Below, piece after piece: positions 45,238 through 55,839 of a DNA stretch of 64,000 nucleotides; positions within the stretch are counted from its first letter, which is position 1, and every line of letters begins with the position of its first letter. Source of the stretch: JACKDW01 sp964621785 (GTDB taxonomy: Bacteria; Myxococcota_A; Polyangia; Nannocystales; Nannocystaceae); assembly GCA_964621785.1 (NCBI GenBank), contig CAZUPD010000033.1, positions 1 through 64,000 on the forward strand, given 5' to 3'. The notes beneath the pieces are model-generated. The model saw only the letters and a program-made list of their open reading frames with translations, ran no database searches and had not been told where the DNA came from. The position numbers and the translations under genes are program-made.

Positions 45238-45491
45238 CGATGCACCTACGTGCAGGTCAGCGAAGGCAAAGACCAAAAATCGGTCGAACTTCCAGTCCGA
45301 TTTCCGCGCGAAATATAGATACTTTTGATAGGTGTATGGAAAGTCTTCGTATGAGAATCTTTGGTTGCAGAAGGTTCCTCGTCAGCAGACTGGTGCTTCA
45401 AAAAATATAGTTCGTTGATCGGTAATTCTGCCGATGTTCACTGGTTCGAGGGGGCGTAGTCATCAACGGGCTTTCGGGGCGTTGGAGCTGT

Positions 45492-48400
45492 ATGAAGAAT
45501 GAACAAGGATTCGCAGGAGAGCTACCGGTGACGGAGTCTGATGTTTCTGGGCTCAAATCGGTGAACATCACAGATGAAGATGGGGAGAATGCCTGCGCCG
45601 TAGCGATTGTTGGTATGTCTGGTCGGTTTCCGGGGGCGGGCGATGTCGAGTCTCTTTGGCATCTGATGGTCGACGGACGCGAGGGGTTGCGTCGCTTTAC
45701 CCGACAGGAGTTAGAAGATGCAGGCGTTTCACCGACACTTCTCGACGATCCCGACTTTGTTCCTGTTCGCGGGGTCGTCGACGACGCGGATAGATTTGAG
45801 GCCGAGCTTTTTGGCTACTCGCCACGGGAGGCGGCGCTCCTCGACCCACAGCAGCGGTTATTCCTCGAATCTGCATGGGCGGCCCTAGAGGTCGCCGGCT
45901 ACGACTCTCAGCGTTTTAGTGGATCGATCGGTGTCTACGGATGCTCGGGTCTTCCGCGGTACCTGCTGCAGAATCTCGCTCCAAAAGGCGATTTGTTGGC
46001 GGCCGAAGATGGCTACCAGATCATGATTTCAAACGATAAGGATTTTCTGGCCTCACGCGTGAGCTACAAGCTCGGCCTACGGGGGCCCAGTATGACCGTA
46101 CAGACAGCTTGTTCGTCGTCATTGGTCGCGGTCTCGGAGGCTTGCTTGGGGTTGCTCTCCGAACAATGCGACATTGCCCTTGCTGGAGGTGTCAGTCTAA
46201 CCCTCCCGTTGGTAGGGGGACACGTCTACCGCGAGGGCTCGATCTTCTCGCCCGACGGATGCTGTCGACCATTCGACGCGGCGGCCAAGGGGACCGTCGC
46301 CGGTAGCGGCGTCGGCGTTGTGGCGCTCAAGCGACTCGCGGATGCGTGCCGCGACGGTGACCATATCTACGCAGTCATTTCGGGGTTTGGTGTCAACAAC
46401 GATGGGTCTGACAAGGCCGGGTACACCGCACCGAGCATTGAAGGGCAGGCCGAGGTGCTGTCCATGGCACGGGCGATGGCCGGTGTACATGCAGATGATA
46501 TCGGCTACATCGAAGCACATGGAACAGCTACCCCGCTCGGGGACCCGATCGAACTAGAGGCGCTCACGCTCTCATTTCGTGAACAGACGCATCGTCGCGG
46601 GTACTGTGGACTCGGCTCGATCAAGTCCAATGTTGGGCATCTCGATGTGGCATCGGGGGTCGTCGGTTTGATCAAGGCTGCGTTGTGTGTCGAGCGGGGG
46701 GTGCTTCCGGCGACACTCCATTTCGATCGTCCAAACCCACATCTCAACCTCGAGCAGAGCCCATTTTTTGTGTCATCGCGTACGCGTCCCTGGCCTTCGG
46801 GTGGAAAACCGAGAATCGCGGGGGTGAGTTCATTCGGGATTGGTGGAACCAACGCCCATGTCATCGTGCGGGAGCCACCGGAGCGTTCTGCGGGTGCTCC
46901 CAGTCGTCGGTGGCAGTTGTTGCCAGTGAGTGCCCACCGCGCCGAAGCTAAGGAGGAGCTCGTCAAGCGTTTGGTCCGATACATCGACAGCCGACCGGAT
47001 GTTTCGCTCAGTGATGTTGCTTATACACTATCTCGCGGGCGACGTCAGTTGAAGTATCGGGACACGTTGGTCGTTGAAGACATCGACGGAAGACCATCGA
47101 TTTGTGTGACCTCAGCCGGTTACGGGCGAGTGCTTGGGACCACTCCCGAGCGACCACCTGGCGTTGCGTTCATGTTCACAGGGCAAGGCTCGCAGCACAT
47201 CGACATGGGGCGAGGTTTGTACCGCGACGAGCCGGTCTTTCGCCAGGCGTTTGACATGTGCGCACGGCAGCTTGAGCCGTTGCTCGGGCGGGACATTCGC
47301 GACGTTGTTTTCTCGGGGCGTCACTCGAACCCCGATGCGACGGACCTCGCACAGACATCACTCGCGCAACCCGTGATCTTCGTGGTCGAGTACGCCTTGG
47401 CGCAGTTGTGGGATAGTATTGGCATTCGTCCAAATGTGATGATCGGGCATAGCCTCGGCGAGTTTACAGCTGCCTGCTTGGCCGGGGTTTTCTCGCTTGA
47501 ACAGACGCTGCAATTGCTTGTTCGGCGTGGCCAGCTCATGCAATCANNNNNNNNNNCTCCCCCGGCGTGATGATGGCCGTCGCGCTGTCCGAGTCGGAGG
47601 TGCGCGAACGGCTTCCTGACGGGGTTGAGATCGCAGCTATCAACACGCCGACACGTACCGTGGTCACCGGTTGTCACCGGAGTATGACGGCATTCGAATC
47701 GGACCTCACGCATGCCGGTGTGCCGTGCCGGCGGTTGGCAACCTCCCACGCCATGCACTCGTGGATGATGGAACCTGTCCTCCAAGCGTTTGGCCAGGCC
47801 GTGAAAAGTGTCGGTCCGAGGCCACCCGAGCGCCCAATCATCTCAGCGATGAACGGCCGATTGCTGAGCGACGCGGATGCGACCGACCCCAGATACTGGG
47901 CACTTCAGCTACGCAACCCGGTCCGGTTTGCCGATGGCCTTGCAGCTTGTCGTGCCCAGGGTGCATCTGTGTTTGTCGAAGTTGGACCGGGCACAACCTT
48001 GTCAACATTTGCGCGGGAGACGTTTCGCGGGGTTGAAGACGTTGTCAGCGCAGCGAGCATGCGACATCCTCGGCAGTCGTTGGCCGAGTCTCAGGCCTGG
48101 CTACGCGGTGTAGGACGCGTGTGGGCAGCTGGGGTCGACGTCGATTTTTCAAGGTTGCACGGGGATGGATGTCGCCGAATCCCGCTTCCAACCTACCCAT
48201 TTCGAGGTGCGCGGCATTGGATCGACCCGCGGCCCTCCTCAGATACTCCTGTGAATGCACAACCGCGTCCGGTTTGCCAATTGTTTGCGCCGCAGTGGGG
48301 GCGGGTCGAAGCGTTTGGGGATGCCGACCTACGGGGTCAACGGTGGCTGCTTCTCGACGACGGGGCGTTGTCGGAACTCGGGGAGCACGCACGTGCACGC

Positions 48401-50707
48401 GGTGTCGAGATCGTGGCACTCACCTCCGACGAGGCGGTCCGAGGGCTCCGAGAAGCCTTCGTCATGGCCCCAGTCGACCGTGTCATCTACGGTTTGGCCC
48501 TCACGGAAGCGACTTCACAGGACGCAGTGCTCCAGCTCATCGAGGTACTCGAGGCGCTACCCGGTCGTACACCCCCCCTTTGCATGGATCTGGTGACCCG
48601 GGGTGGACACCGGCTCCCTGGCGATCGGACATCCGACCCACGTCAGGCATTGATCACCGGATTGTGTCGAGTCATCGACCAAGAATATCCCCACGTCGTT
48701 GTCCGTGGTGTCGACCTTCCCCTCCATGCCTGCGATGCGCTGAATCTGTATGGCGATACTTTCGTGACCCAACTTGCTGGGCTGAGGAACGAGCATACAC
48801 CGTACGCACTGGCGTGGCGGGACGGGCATCTGTGGGCTCGAGGTTTTGGCGAGATGCAGTTGCCACCCCAGGAGAACCCGATATTTGAACAACGGGGCGT
48901 CTACCTGATCACCGGAGGGTTTGGTGGAATCGGTGATTGTATTGCCAGGCATCTGGCGAAACACTACTCGGCCCGGTTGATCTTGGCTTCACGGACGGCC
49001 GACTTGCCACCGCGTGAGTCGTGGTCGTCGTGGCTTCGTGAAAACCCTGGCAAGTCTCCGGTGCGCCAACGAATCGAAACATGCCTTGATCTCGAGCGAG
49101 CGGGTGGAGAGGTGTTTGCGATCCAAGTCGATGTTGGAGAGTTGTCCGCTGTTGAGGCGATGATGTCTGCGATCACAACCCGTTTTGGTCGACTCGATGG
49201 TGTGTTTCACGCCGCGGGTATCTTTCGACCGCGGCGGTTGGTCGACGTTGACCGCGACCATGTACAGTCGGTGTTCCACAGCAAAGTACGAGGTACCGAC
49301 CACCTTTTTGCCGGGATTGCAACGCTGTGCCCGCGGTTTTTGTGGCTCATGTCGAGTCTTTCGACAGTCCTTGGCGGAACCGGTTTAGGGGCATATGCGG
49401 CAGCAAATGCATATCTCGAGGCGATTGCGCGGAACTGTGTCGGCAGTGAAACTCGCGTCCTGAGCATCGCATGGGAGGGATGGTCAGGTGTCGGTATGGC
49501 GACCGACCCGCAACTCCCCCCGTGGTATCGGTCAATCGCGTCTGCGTTTTCGGCCTATTGGATCCACCCTGACGATGGGATGGAGCTCGTAGACCGACTG
49601 GCGCGGGCTCGCCTTGCGGGCGAAGTCGTGGTCACTGCGCGGCCATTGGGAGAAATCCTCGACCCGCGTATCGGCTCGTCGACCGCCGATCGTCGGAACG
49701 GCGACGAGGTCGTTGAAGTTGTATGCGCGACCTTCGGAGAAGTACTCGGTATCGCCAACGTTTTGCCCGACCAAGATTTTTTTGACCTCGGGGGGCATTC
49801 TCTGATGGCACTTCAGGTTGCGTCACGCTTGCGTCGGACGCTCGGTGTGTCGGTCACCGGGCATGCACTGCTCGAACATCCCACCCCCGCAGCGCTCGCG
49901 GTCTACCTGCGGACCGAGCAGGGAGTCGACAGCAATCGTGAGACCAATGAGCCCGCGTTAGTCGTCGAGTTGCAGCGCGGTGAGCCCGGTGTTGCACCGG
50001 TATTTTTTCTCCACCCAGTGGGCGGCACGATTTTCCAGTATCGGCCGCTCGCCCGGGGTCTTCCGACCCGTGTCCCGGTGTACGGGATTCGAGCTTTGGG
50101 TTGCGAGTCGGGGGAGGTTGTCGACGACGACGTGCAGGTGATGGCACGGCGTTACATCGATGCGGCACGCAGCGTCTATGGTGGCAAACGTTGGCGTTTG
50201 GGCGGCTATTCGTTTGGGGGCGTGCTCGCTTGGGAGATGGCCCAGCAGCTTCAAGCCAGTGGCGACGCGGTGGAACTCCTCGTCCTGGCGGATACCCCGG
50301 GTCCGCAGGAGGCACCGGTCGAACTCAATGAGCGACGGACGATCGAGGATTATCTCCAAGAGGTCGGCCGCGGGTTTTTGCAGCAGTTGAGTTGCGGTGA
50401 GAGTTCCGAAGCCTCCGAGCAGCGAATGCACCGTTTCTTCGAGTTGTTCCAGCTCCATTGCCAGGCGATGCGTCGCTATCAAGCTCGACCGTACACCGGG
50501 TGCCGCGTCGTGTACTTCCGGGCGAGAAGTCGCGATCGTTTCAATGTCGCCAGGCCCGAGATGACCTGGGTCGACCTCGCAACACAGGGCATTGAGGTGC
50601 ATCTGGTACCCGGCAATCACATCACGATGGCGCGAGCACCCGAGGTACGCGCGCAGGTGGAGCTCCTGCGCGAGCATCTCGACCGTCTCGACGGTCTGGC
50701 CACATAA
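45492..50707 (+). CDS. Type I polyketide synthase module KS-AT-KR-ACP-TE (interrupted by an assembly gap)
   Basis: One gene split by 10 N at 47547-47556; the frame shifts across the gap, so the gap length is wrong rather than the gene broken. A GGAG site precedes the ATG. KS: TACSSS (active Cys ~res 203), EAHGT, NVGH. AT: FTGQGSQ, GHSLGEF before the gap; SHAMHS after it, suggesting malonyl-CoA. KR: LITGGFGGIGD and GAYAAANAYLEA (catalytic Tyr and Asn). ACP: DLGGHSLMAL (phosphopantetheine Ser). TE: FFLHPVGG, GGYSFGGV (nucleophile Ser) and PGNHITM (His). There is no DH or ER, so the product is a beta-hydroxy acyl chain released by the TE. The NRPS starts 25 bp later. Confidence 0.93.
47547..47556. 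other. Assembly gap (10 N) inside the PKS AT domain
   Basis: Ten N lie between LVRRGQLMQS and SPGVMMAVALSE, a junction where AT domains normally have only a few residues. The frame changes from one side to the other, so the true gap length differs from 10 by a non-multiple of three. Confidence 0.95.
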
Positions 50708-50732
50708 CGGACCTTTGAATAGGGAGACAACG

Positions 50733-53700
50733 ATGAACGAGTGTGAATCCAACGGGACGACGGGATTTTTTTCGCGGCCATTTGTGCGACTGTTTGAAGG
50801 GTGGGCAGCCGTGACACCTGACGCCGTGGCCTTACGGTTTCGCGGCCAGGTATGGACGTACCGCGAACTCGACGCGCGAGCCGAGTCGATTGCCGCAGCC
50901 CTGCCAAACGGCACCGATAGCCAACAAAAGCTCATCGGGTTGAGTGTCGCTCGTACTCCCGACCTCGTCGCAGCAATCATCGGGGTACACAAAGCAGGTG
51001 CGGCCTATGTCCCGCTCGACCCGAAGTACCCATTTGCCCGGCTGGCCACCATTGTCCGTGAGTCGAAGGTGGACACAATCCTGGTTGATAGCCTTGCAAA
51101 CGCCACGCTGGGTCGCCTCGAGGTTGAGCGGATTGAGCTTCGTGGGATTGATAAAGTCGTCCGTCATCGACCGAGACGGCACGTAGGCTCGGATCAACTT
51201 TCGCATGTGATCTATACATCTGGCTCGACAGGCGTGCCCAAGGGGGTGGCGATCGAACATCGCAATGTCGCGGCACTGCTCGCTTGGGCGAGTGACGTCT
51301 ACACATCGGCGGAGCTATCGGGGGTGCTTTTTGCGACCTCGATGAGTTTCGACCTCTCGGTCTTCGAGGTCATGTTGCCGCTGTCGGTCGGCGGCGCCGT
51401 GATCATTGCCGAAAATGCCCTCGCCCTGGCCGAGCTCGAGGATCGTCGGCATGTTCGACTGCTCAATACCGTTCCGTCAGCCGCCGCCGAGCTGTTGCGG
51501 ATGGGGGGAATCCCCGACACATTGCGCACGATCAACCTCGCCGGTGAGGTGTTGCGCAAAGAACTTGTAGATGCACTGTATACCCGGACCCACGTCGGCC
51601 GCATCTTCAACCTCTATGGCCCGACAGAAGACACGACCTACTCCACATGGGCCGTGATACCCCGGGAGGGCCAGGACGAGCCGACGATTGGTCGTCCAAT
51701 CGCGCACACCGAAGCCTTTGTTCTCGATGCGGAGCTGCGCGAGACTGCCGCTGGCGTACCGGGAGAGCTCTTCCTCGCCGGTGCCGGGGTTGCGCGGGGA
51801 TATCTCCATCGCCCCGACTTGACGGCTCAGCGGTTTATCGAGATACGCCTGGGGGGTTGCGTGCGTCGGGTGTACCGAACCGGTGATCGGGCGAGCGTGG
51901 GTACGGATGGACAACTTCGGTTTCACGGACGCCTCGACTTTCAGGTCAAACTCCGGGGATTTCGTATCGAACTGGGCGAGGTCGAAGCTGTCCTGGCTGC
52001 GTATCCCCAAGTTGCCGAGACGGTCGTGGTGATGCGTCGCGTTCAAGGCCGCGACCAGTTGGTGGCCTACGTTGTTGGCGAGGCACTGGATGTCGCCCAG
52101 TTGCGGGCGTGGGCCGGGCAACAGCTCCCCGACTATATGGTCCCGACCACGTGGATCGAGCTTGAGCGACTGCCGCGAACAATCAGCGGAAAGGTCGACC
52201 GCGATGCGCTGCCGCTAGAAGTACAAACGCGTCCGATCAATCACCCGCCACAGACCGCGCAGGAGGTGGCCCTCGCCAAAATTTGGTGTGAGGTGCTCGA
52301 GCTTCCCGCAGTCGATACCGAGGATAGTTTTCTCGCGCTCGGTGGAGACTCCATCCTCGCCCTGAGGGTGGTCGCACACGCGGCCGAAGCAGGGCTGCGG
52401 ATGACACTGCGGGGGCTTTTTGAGGCCGAATCTCTGGGACAACTCGCGCGCCAGATCAAGCCATTGACACCCGCCGAAGAGTCATCCGCGACGCAGGTGC
52501 TCAACCGCTCCGTGGCCAGATTGTTGGCGGTCGAGTACGGTGCGAACGTCGAGGATGCGTACCCGCTGACCCCGATGCAGGAAGGTCTCTTGGTGGCCTC
52601 CCGTCTCGATACGAGTGTGTACCACGTCCAAATTACACTGGACATGCACGGTCCGCTCGACGAAGGCGAGCTGCGAGAAGCGTGGCGAGTCCTCCAGCGC
52701 CGCCATGCCGTGTTGAGGACCGTGCTGTGGACCCCGCCCGGTGCAGCCCCGCAGCAAGTCGTGTTGTGGGAGATACCACTCGATATTCGGATTGTCGAAA
52801 ACGCTGGCGGGGAATCGGGTGAACGGCTTGTCGCGATCGATTGCGACGACGGTCTCCCCGCAGGAGGTCCTTTCCTACGCTGCCGTGTGATGGGTGGGCA
52901 ACCTCGCTGGCGCATGGTCTTATTTTTTCACCACCTCATTCTCGACGGATGGAGTGTCAATGCGCTGATCGGCGAATGGGTCGAAGTCTACGCCGCGCGG
53001 CTGCATGGACGGGACCCGCAGCTGCGGGAGCGACGATCGTTCGGCGAATACGCAAGGTGGATGCAATTGCAAGTATCGCAGCAAGTTGTCGATGTCGCCT
53101 ATTGGGAACGCTACCTGCGGGGCCTGTGCGCGCCGACGATGTTTCCTCGCGTGGGCGAGCCCGATGCCGCGACGATGGTTTCCGTCGTCGAGCGCACGCT
53201 ACCCGACCCGCTCCAACAGGCTCTTGAGGACCTGTATCGCCGTAGTAAGATGACCGCGAATACCGTGTTTTGCGCGGCATGGGCAATCCTTCTATCGCGC
53301 TATATCTCAGCAGACGACGTCCTGTTTGGCGTGTCCACCTGCGGGCGAAATATCGAATTTACTGGCAGTGAATCGGTGCTTGGCCTGTTGATGATCACGC
53401 TGCCGCTGCGTGTGCAACTCGGTGTGACAGACAGTCTCCGCGAACTACTACGGGCGGTTCAGATGGATGTGTTGAGCGGGCAGGAGCACGGCCAGGTTCC
53501 GTTAGCGGCGATGAAACGCGCAAGTGAGGTACCTGCCGACCAACCGCTGTTTGAGTCTCTCGTCGTCATTGCCAACTATCCCGCAAGCGACGTTGGGCGG
53601 GCCGATGGGGTCCAAATCGTCGGAAGAAGCTCGTGGGAGCGAACCCATTTTCCGCTGACACTTATCGTCGAGCCCGGTGCGCTCGCCACCTTGCAGCTGC

Positions 53701-55712
53701 ACTATCGACGGGACATCTTTGACGATCGCGCAGCGGAGCGGTTGTATAAGCAACTCGAACAGGTCCTGCGTGCGATGTGCGAGGCGCACCTCGACAGTCC
53801 CCACCAGTCGCTCTCGATCGTGGGCGAGGCCGAGCAGCGACTTCTGTTACGGGCGTGGGCCGGACCCGAACGCACCGTTGCTCGGGAATGTTTGAAGCAG
53901 CGGTTTGAGGCTCAGGTATCACGGACACCCGAACTTGTGGCTGTTCGCTGTGGTGAGGACCTGCTGACCTACCGCGAGCTTGCGACCCGGGCCCGTCAGT
54001 TGGCGAGGTACCTACGCAAACTGGGGGTTGGACGGGGGACTCCGGTTGCGATTTACCTCGAACGATCGACTCGGATGCTGGTTGGCCTACTCGGGGTGAT
54101 CGAGGCTGGCGCAGCATATGTACCGGTCGACCCGGAGCACCCGCCACAGCGCACCGCGTTGATGCTTGCAGACTCGGGGGCGAGTGTCGTTGTGACCGAG
54201 GCAAAACTCCGATCCGGTCTTCCGACGGGTGTGCCAACGGTGTGCTTCGACCGGGACGGGACGGAGCTCGCAGCGTTGTCGTCTGAAGAAATTGCAGATG
54301 CAAGTACATGGGACGACCTCGCCTATCTGATCTATACGTCAGGCTCGACCGGAACACCCAAGGGGGTGGAGATCACCCACGGGGCCCTCGCACATCTGCT
54401 GGCGATCATCGGTAGCGAGATTCCCCTGACGCCGGGGGATAAGGTTCTCGCGGTGACGTCGTTGTCGTTCGATATCCACGGTGTCGAACTCTTTCTCCCC
54501 CTTGTGTCGGGGGCGACCGTGGAGATTGCCCCACGTTGCGTCGTATTGGATAGCTTGGCGCTGCGGGAACGTCTCGAGTCGGGGGTCACGTTCATGCAGG
54601 CGACACCCGCGACTTGGACGATGCTGCTCGCTGCTGGATGGGGTGGTACCAGTGGGCTTCGGGCATTGTGTTGTGGCGAACCACTACCCCTCGAACTCGC
54701 ACAGGAACTCGCGGCACGCAGTCGTCAAGCATGGAACTTGTATGGACCGACAGAGGCGACGATTTACGCTACCAAGTGGGCCATCGACCCGAAAGCGCCA
54801 CGCGTAGCGATTGGTCGAGGGTTGGCGAACACACCTGTGTACGTCCTGGATCGCCACGGGAAGCTGGCTGGGGTCGGCGTTGCAGGAGAGCTGTATATTG
54901 GCGGACCGCAAGTCGCCCGCGGTTACCTCAACCGTCCGCAGCTCACCGAAGAACGTTTCGTTCCCGATCCCTTCGTTGGCGACCCTTGTGCACGGATGTA
55001 CCGCACCGGAGATCGTGTGCGGTGGGGGGAAGATGGTCAGCTTTATTTCCTCGGCCGCTTCGACCACCAAGTCAAGCTACGGGGGTATCGAATCGAGCTC
55101 GGCGAGATCGAGTCAGTGCTCGAGCGAAAGCCGGAGGTCGAGCAGGCAGTGGTCATGGTCGTCGGGAAGGGAGAGGGCAAGCAACTGATTGCCTGGGTGT
55201 CAACCCATCGTCCCGAGTTGCTCTCCGAAGGCTCGCTTCGAGCGTTCCTCAACGAGTCATTGCCCGATTATATGGTTCCGACCCGGTTTGTCGTATTGTC
55301 GGAGTTTCCTGTAACAGCCAGTGGAAAGGTCGACCGTCGGCGTCTACCACCGCCCGAGGCACTGAAGGCGCAGTCTGAGAAGGCTCCGCCAGTCGGGGAC
55401 CTCGAACACAAGCTTTGCAGTCTTTGGGCGGAAGTGTTGGGAGTCGACGTGACAAGCACGCGGCACACATTCTTCGACCTCGGAGGTAATTCACTGCAGT
55501 TGGCACGCGTCGGGATACTCGTGCATGAGAAGTTGAACTATACGCTTTCCATCATGGAGCTTCTTCGTCTCCCGACAGTCGAACGGCTGGCTGCGTACAT
55601 TCGAGGGCGTGGATCTTGTGTTCGAAGCCGCACGCGGGGGCCATCACGCACGGCCACGTTCCCGGGGCTTGGAGCGATCACAGGGGTGGCCAAGCGCAGG
55701 AGGAGACGGTGA
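50733..55712 (+). CDS. Non-ribosomal peptide synthetase A-T-C-A-T
   Basis: 1659 residues; AGGGAG lies 8 bp before the ATG. Domains: A1 (~20-510) with YTSGSTGVPKGVAIEH and NLYGPTEDTTY; T1 with LALGGDSILAL (Ser ~538); C (~590-1000) with FFHHLILDGWS (HHxxxDG); A2 (~1070-1550) with YTSGSTGTPKGVEITH and NLYGPTEATIY; T2 with DLGGNSLQLA (Ser ~1585). The end is a basic tail. No N-terminal C and no TE, so A1 is a loading module and the chain is handed on. Specificity residues read by eye: A1 D-L-F-N-N-A-L-T-Y, A2 D-I-V-Q-L-C-L-I-Y; A2 looks glycine-like, but I do not assign either firmly. Confidence 0.95.
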   Translation: MNECESNGTTGFFSRPFVRLFEGWAAVTPDAVALRFRGQVWTYRELDARAESIAAALPNGTDSQQKLIGLSVARTPDLVAAIIGVHKAGAAYVPLDPKYPFARLATIVRESKVDTILVDSLANATLGRLEVERIELRGIDKVVRHRPRRHVGSDQLSHVIYTSGSTGVPKGVAIEHRNVAALLAWASDVYTSAELSGVLFATSMSFDLSVFEVMLPLSVGGAVIIAENALALAELEDRRHVRLLNTVPSAAAELLRMGGIPDTLRTINLAGEVLRKELVDALYTRTHVGRIFNLYGPTEDTTYSTWAVIPREGQDEPTIGRPIAHTEAFVLDAELRETAAGVPGELFLAGAGVARGYLHRPDLTAQRFIEIRLGGCVRRVYRTGDRASVGTDGQLRFHGRLDFQVKLRGFRIELGEVEAVLAAYPQVAETVVVMRRVQGRDQLVAYVVGEALDVAQLRAWAGQQLPDYMVPTTWIELERLPRTISGKVDRDALPLEVQTRPINHPPQTAQEVALAKIWCEVLELPAVDTEDSFLALGGDSILALRVVAHAAEAGLRMTLRGLFEAESLGQLARQIKPLTPAEESSATQVLNRSVARLLAVEYGANVEDAYPLTPMQEGLLVASRLDTSVYHVQITLDMHGPLDEGELREAWRVLQRRHAVLRTVLWTPPGAAPQQVVLWEIPLDIRIVENAGGESGERLVAIDCDDGLPAGGPFLRCRVMGGQPRWRMVLFFHHLILDGWSVNALIGEWVEVYAARLHGRDPQLRERRSFGEYARWMQLQVSQQVVDVAYWERYLRGLCAPTMFPRVGEPDAATMVSVVERTLPDPLQQALEDLYRRSKMTANTVFCAAWAILLSRYISADDVLFGVSTCGRNIEFTGSESVLGLLMITLPLRVQLGVTDSLRELLRAVQMDVLSGQEHGQVPLAAMKRASEVPADQPLFESLVVIANYPASDVGRADGVQIVGRSSWERTHFPLTLIVEPGALATLQLHYRRDIFDDRAAERLYKQLEQVLRAMCEAHLDSPHQSLSIVGEAEQRLLLRAWAGPERTVARECLKQRFEAQVSRTPELVAVRCGEDLLTYRELATRARQLARYLRKLGVGRGTPVAIYLERSTRMLVGLLGVIEAGAAYVPVDPEHPPQRTALMLADSGASVVVTEAKLRSGLPTGVPTVCFDRDGTELAALSSEEIADASTWDDLAYLIYTSGSTGTPKGVEITHGALAHLLAIIGSEIPLTPGDKVLAVTSLSFDIHGVELFLPLVSGATVEIAPRCVVLDSLALRERLESGVTFMQATPATWTMLLAAGWGGTSGLRALCCGEPLPLELAQELAARSRQAWNLYGPTEATIYATKWAIDPKAPRVAIGRGLANTPVYVLDRHGKLAGVGVAGELYIGGPQVARGYLNRPQLTEERFVPDPFVGDPCARMYRTGDRVRWGEDGQLYFLGRFDHQVKLRGYRIELGEIESVLERKPEVEQAVVMVVGKGEGKQLIAWVSTHRPELLSEGSLRAFLNESLPDYMVPTRFVVLSEFPVTASGKVDRRRLPPPEALKAQSEKAPPVGDLEHKLCSLWAEVLGVDVTSTRHTFFDLGGNSLQLARVGILVHEKLNYTLSIMELLRLPTVERLAAYIRGRGSCVRSRTRGPSRTATFPGLGAITGVAKRRRRR
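54293..54308. repeat. Triple half-site cluster of the TRYANNTRYA motif
   Basis: TGCAGATGCAAGTACA holds three half-sites at 6-bp steps in the second A domain, read GAA ATT GCA GAT GCA AGT ACA. Confidence 0.7.
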
Positions 55713-55839
55713 TGGGACCCGCGAATTCGAGGACCCTCTCGGCAAGAGCAGCATCTTCGCAAAAGCAGCCTCGGGCAACCGACAGTCGGCGGTGATTGTG
55801 CATTCTCGTACGAGCCACAGCGGGGTAGAGTACTCGACG

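Noticed and set aside
51213..51222. TATACATCTGG and similar half-motifs in NRPS core sequences
   Set aside because: These encode the conserved YTSGS core of adenylation domains, so protein constraint explains them; they were not counted as motif copies.
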